Positions 4,438 through 5,674 of a stretch of DNA of 5,674 nucleotides are shown piece by piece. The stretch lies in the NCBI GenBank assembly GCA_000431775.1, contig FR888235.1, forward strand, positions 10,677-16,350, read 5' to 3'. Under the pieces are notes generated by a model. It saw only the letters and a list, made by a program, of their open reading frames with translations. It was not told where the DNA came from and did not search any database. Positions within the stretch are counted from its first letter, which is position 1, and each line of letters starts with the position of its first letter. Origin of the DNA: Clostridium sp. CAG:413 (GTDB taxonomy: Bacteria; Bacillota; Clostridia; Oscillospirales; Acutalibacteraceae). Made by a program: the position numbers and the translations under genes.

Positions 4438-5496
4438 ATGTGCGTCGTCGGCATTAAATTCAGCTTTAAGGACGGCTTTGCCGACTACTGCTCGCCCGAA
4501 AAAATCGGAGCGATAAAGGGCATCTTTGTCTTTATAGTCGTGCTCTCTCACGCACGTTCGTATTTTCCCATCCTTGAGGCTCCCCAAGGCGCATTTTATC
4601 GGGAATTTCTCAACTTTTTCGGTCAGCTGATGGTAGTCGTATTCCTTATGTATTCAGGCTACGGGGTGTGGCTGGCAATAAAGAATAAAGACGGGTATAT
4701 CAAGGCTATTCCGACCAAAAGAGCGTTTAAGGTCTGGCTGCATTTTGCGATAGCCGTCACTGTCTTTTACATAGTCGGTCTGTGTCTCGGCAAGGGCTAC
4801 AGCCTCAAGACGCTGCTGCTCTCATACATCGGTCTCTCGGGGGTCGGCAACAGCGCATGGTTCATAATTGATATAATCATTCTATATTTGCTCACCTTCG
4901 CTGCCTTTGCCGTATGCGGCAGGAAGCATATGCTGCTCGGTACAATAGTCACCACCGTGCTCAGCTTCGGCGCCCTGCTTGCTTTGCGGAAGTGGCAGTT
5001 CGGCAACAACTGGTGGTATGACACGGTCATGTGTTACCCGCTCGGCATGTGGTACGCTATGGCGAAGCCCTATATCGACAAGCATATTTTGCCGAGCTTT
5101 TGGAAGTGGCTGCTATGCACCCTCGCCCTCGGCGCGGCTTTCGGAGGGTTCCGCTATCTGATTTATTCTCAAGCGAACCGGCTCATCTTCTTCATCCCCG
5201 CCTCATTTGCATTTGGGCTGCTGATAATCTTTCTTTCGATGCGCATCAGCCTCAACAACGCCGTTCTGCGCTGGTTCGGCAAGCGGGTATTCGGCGTATA
5301 CATCCTCCAGCGCATACCGATGATTGTGCTCTCACACTTCGGGGCTGAGAGCAAGCCCGTGCTCTTCACCGCCGCCTGCATTGCGATAACGATAGTGCTT
5401 GCGGAGATATTTGAGCGGCTGATGGGCAAGCTGGATATCGCACTGCACCTGTCAAAGAAGCCGAAGAAAGCAGTCAAAGAAGCCGCAAACATATAA
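4438..5496 (+). CDS. Acyltransferase-3 family integral membrane protein
   Basis: Started at 4438, the protein has 352 residues, a usual length for the family. The first membrane segment carries the family signature (AIKGIFVFIVVLSH, with H38 at the likely catalytic position). About ten hydrophobic segments follow, including MVVVFLMYSGYG (~65-76), a segment at ~98-115, NSAWFIIDIIILY (~138-150), and further ones near 165, 195, 225, 250 and 310; the motif RWFGKRVFGVYILQ (~278-291) matches the usual C-terminal GxxSLGIYLLH-like signature. The C-terminal tail is lysine-rich and probably cytoplasmic. Members move acetyl or other acyl groups onto cell-surface sugars, peptidoglycan, or exported polymers and small molecules; the acceptor here is unknown. 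Longer frames starting at TTG 4378 or ATG 4420 are possible but overlap the promoter. It is transcribed alone and ends in a strong terminator. Confidence 0.85.
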   Translation: MCVVGIKFSFKDGFADYCSPEKIGAIKGIFVFIVVLSHARSYFPILEAPQGAFYREFLNFFGQLMVVVFLMYSGYGVWLAIKNKDGYIKAIPTKRAFKVWLHFAIAVTVFYIVGLCLGKGYSLKTLLLSYIGLSGVGNSAWFIIDIIILYLLTFAAFAVCGRKHMLLGTIVTTVLSFGALLALRKWQFGNNWWYDTVMCYPLGMWYAMAKPYIDKHILPSFWKWLLCTLALGAAFGGFRYLIYSQANRLIFFIPASFAFGLLIIFLSMRISLNNAVLRWFGKRVFGVYILQRIPMIVLSHFGAESKPVLFTAACIAITIVLAEIFERLMGKLDIALHLSKKPKKAVKEAANI

Positions 5497-5508
5497 GTTC
5501 ACATAAGC

Positions 5509-5539
5509 GAAGCCGCCGGGCGAACCGGCGGCTTTCTTT
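5509..5539 (+). terminator. Rho-independent terminator of the acyltransferase gene
   Basis: AGCCGCCGG (5511-5519) and CCGGCGGCT (5525-5533) form a perfect GC-rich stem around a GCGAA loop, extended by A5510-T5534 and followed by TTCTTT. It starts 12 bases after the stop codon. The minus-strand tail is poor in T, so it works mainly for the plus strand; the convergent gene would need another terminator. Confidence 0.9.
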
Positions 5540-5556
5540 ATGCTATGCTGTTTTTA

Positions 5557-5674
5557 TCAATACCAAATGAAACCGAGCAGGAAGATGCGGATGAGCACCT
5601 GCCACCAGGCGTATTTGACGGTGATCTTACAATGCTCCTCGATATCCGTGCCGACAATGTGCATGGTGATGACT
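5557..5674 (-). CDS. C-terminal end of an unrecognised protein (partial)
   Basis: An open frame enters from the right edge on the minus strand and runs for 38 codons to a TGA at 5557-5559. The visible residues read ...VITMHIVGTDIEEHCKITVKYAW and end in WQVLIRIFLLGFIWY. The codons use the C/G-rich third positions seen in the flanking acyltransferase and metallophosphoesterase genes, which supports real coding. The last ~14 residues are hydrophobic and aromatic and could be a membrane-associated tail. I do not recognise the family. It converges on the acyltransferase gene. Confidence 0.55.
   Translation of the reverse strand, partial: VITMHIVGTDIEEHCKITVKYAWWQVLIRIFLLGFIWY

Overview
The window looks like chromosomal DNA from a Gram-positive Clostridia bacterium, probably a gut Oscillospiraceae/Ruminococcaceae-type species. 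This assignment is an inference. It rests on strong AGGAG-type ribosome binding sites, sigma-A-like promoters, a lipoprotein and exported proteins without outer-membrane features, a secreted RICIN plus CHAP-like cysteine hydrolase, a WG-repeat lipoprotein, and short palindromic repeats of a style I recall as abundant in such genomes.

Layout. Bases 1-444 (+) are the 3' end of a D-alanyl-D-alanine carboxypeptidase. Bases 445-963 hold no gene but are packed with small palindromic repeats: two GGGCGAAC/GTTCGCCC units and three two-hairpin elements in both orientations. They end at a terminator that serves the opposite strand. Bases 964-3065 (-) are a two-gene unit. The upstream gene (2052-3065) encodes an exported beta-trefoil lectin fused to a CHAP/NlpC-like cysteine hydrolase. 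The downstream gene (964-2031), 20 bases away, encodes a WG-repeat lipoprotein. This pair and its AT-rich leader are visibly lower in GC than the flanking genes. Bases 3363-4322 (-) encode an exported calcineurin-like metallophosphoesterase with its own terminator. It is transcribed away from an acyltransferase-3 family membrane protein (start most likely 4438, end 5496, +). The two genes share a compact divergent promoter region with both -35 boxes only 9 bases apart. After a strong terminator, bases 5557-5674 (-) hold the C-terminal 38 codons of a convergent, unrecognised gene.

How the genes relate. Almost everything here acts at the cell envelope: peptidoglycan trimming, an exported hydrolase with a carbohydrate-binding module, a surface lipoprotein, an exported phosphoesterase and a membrane acyltransferase. 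Only the lectin-hydrolase/lipoprotein pair looks like a functional unit from its spacing. The rest may be simple neighbours. I see no CRISPR array, integrase, transposase, RNA gene or clearly new multi-gene system. The most interesting parts are the hydrolase/lipoprotein pair, the repeat cluster and the divergent promoters.
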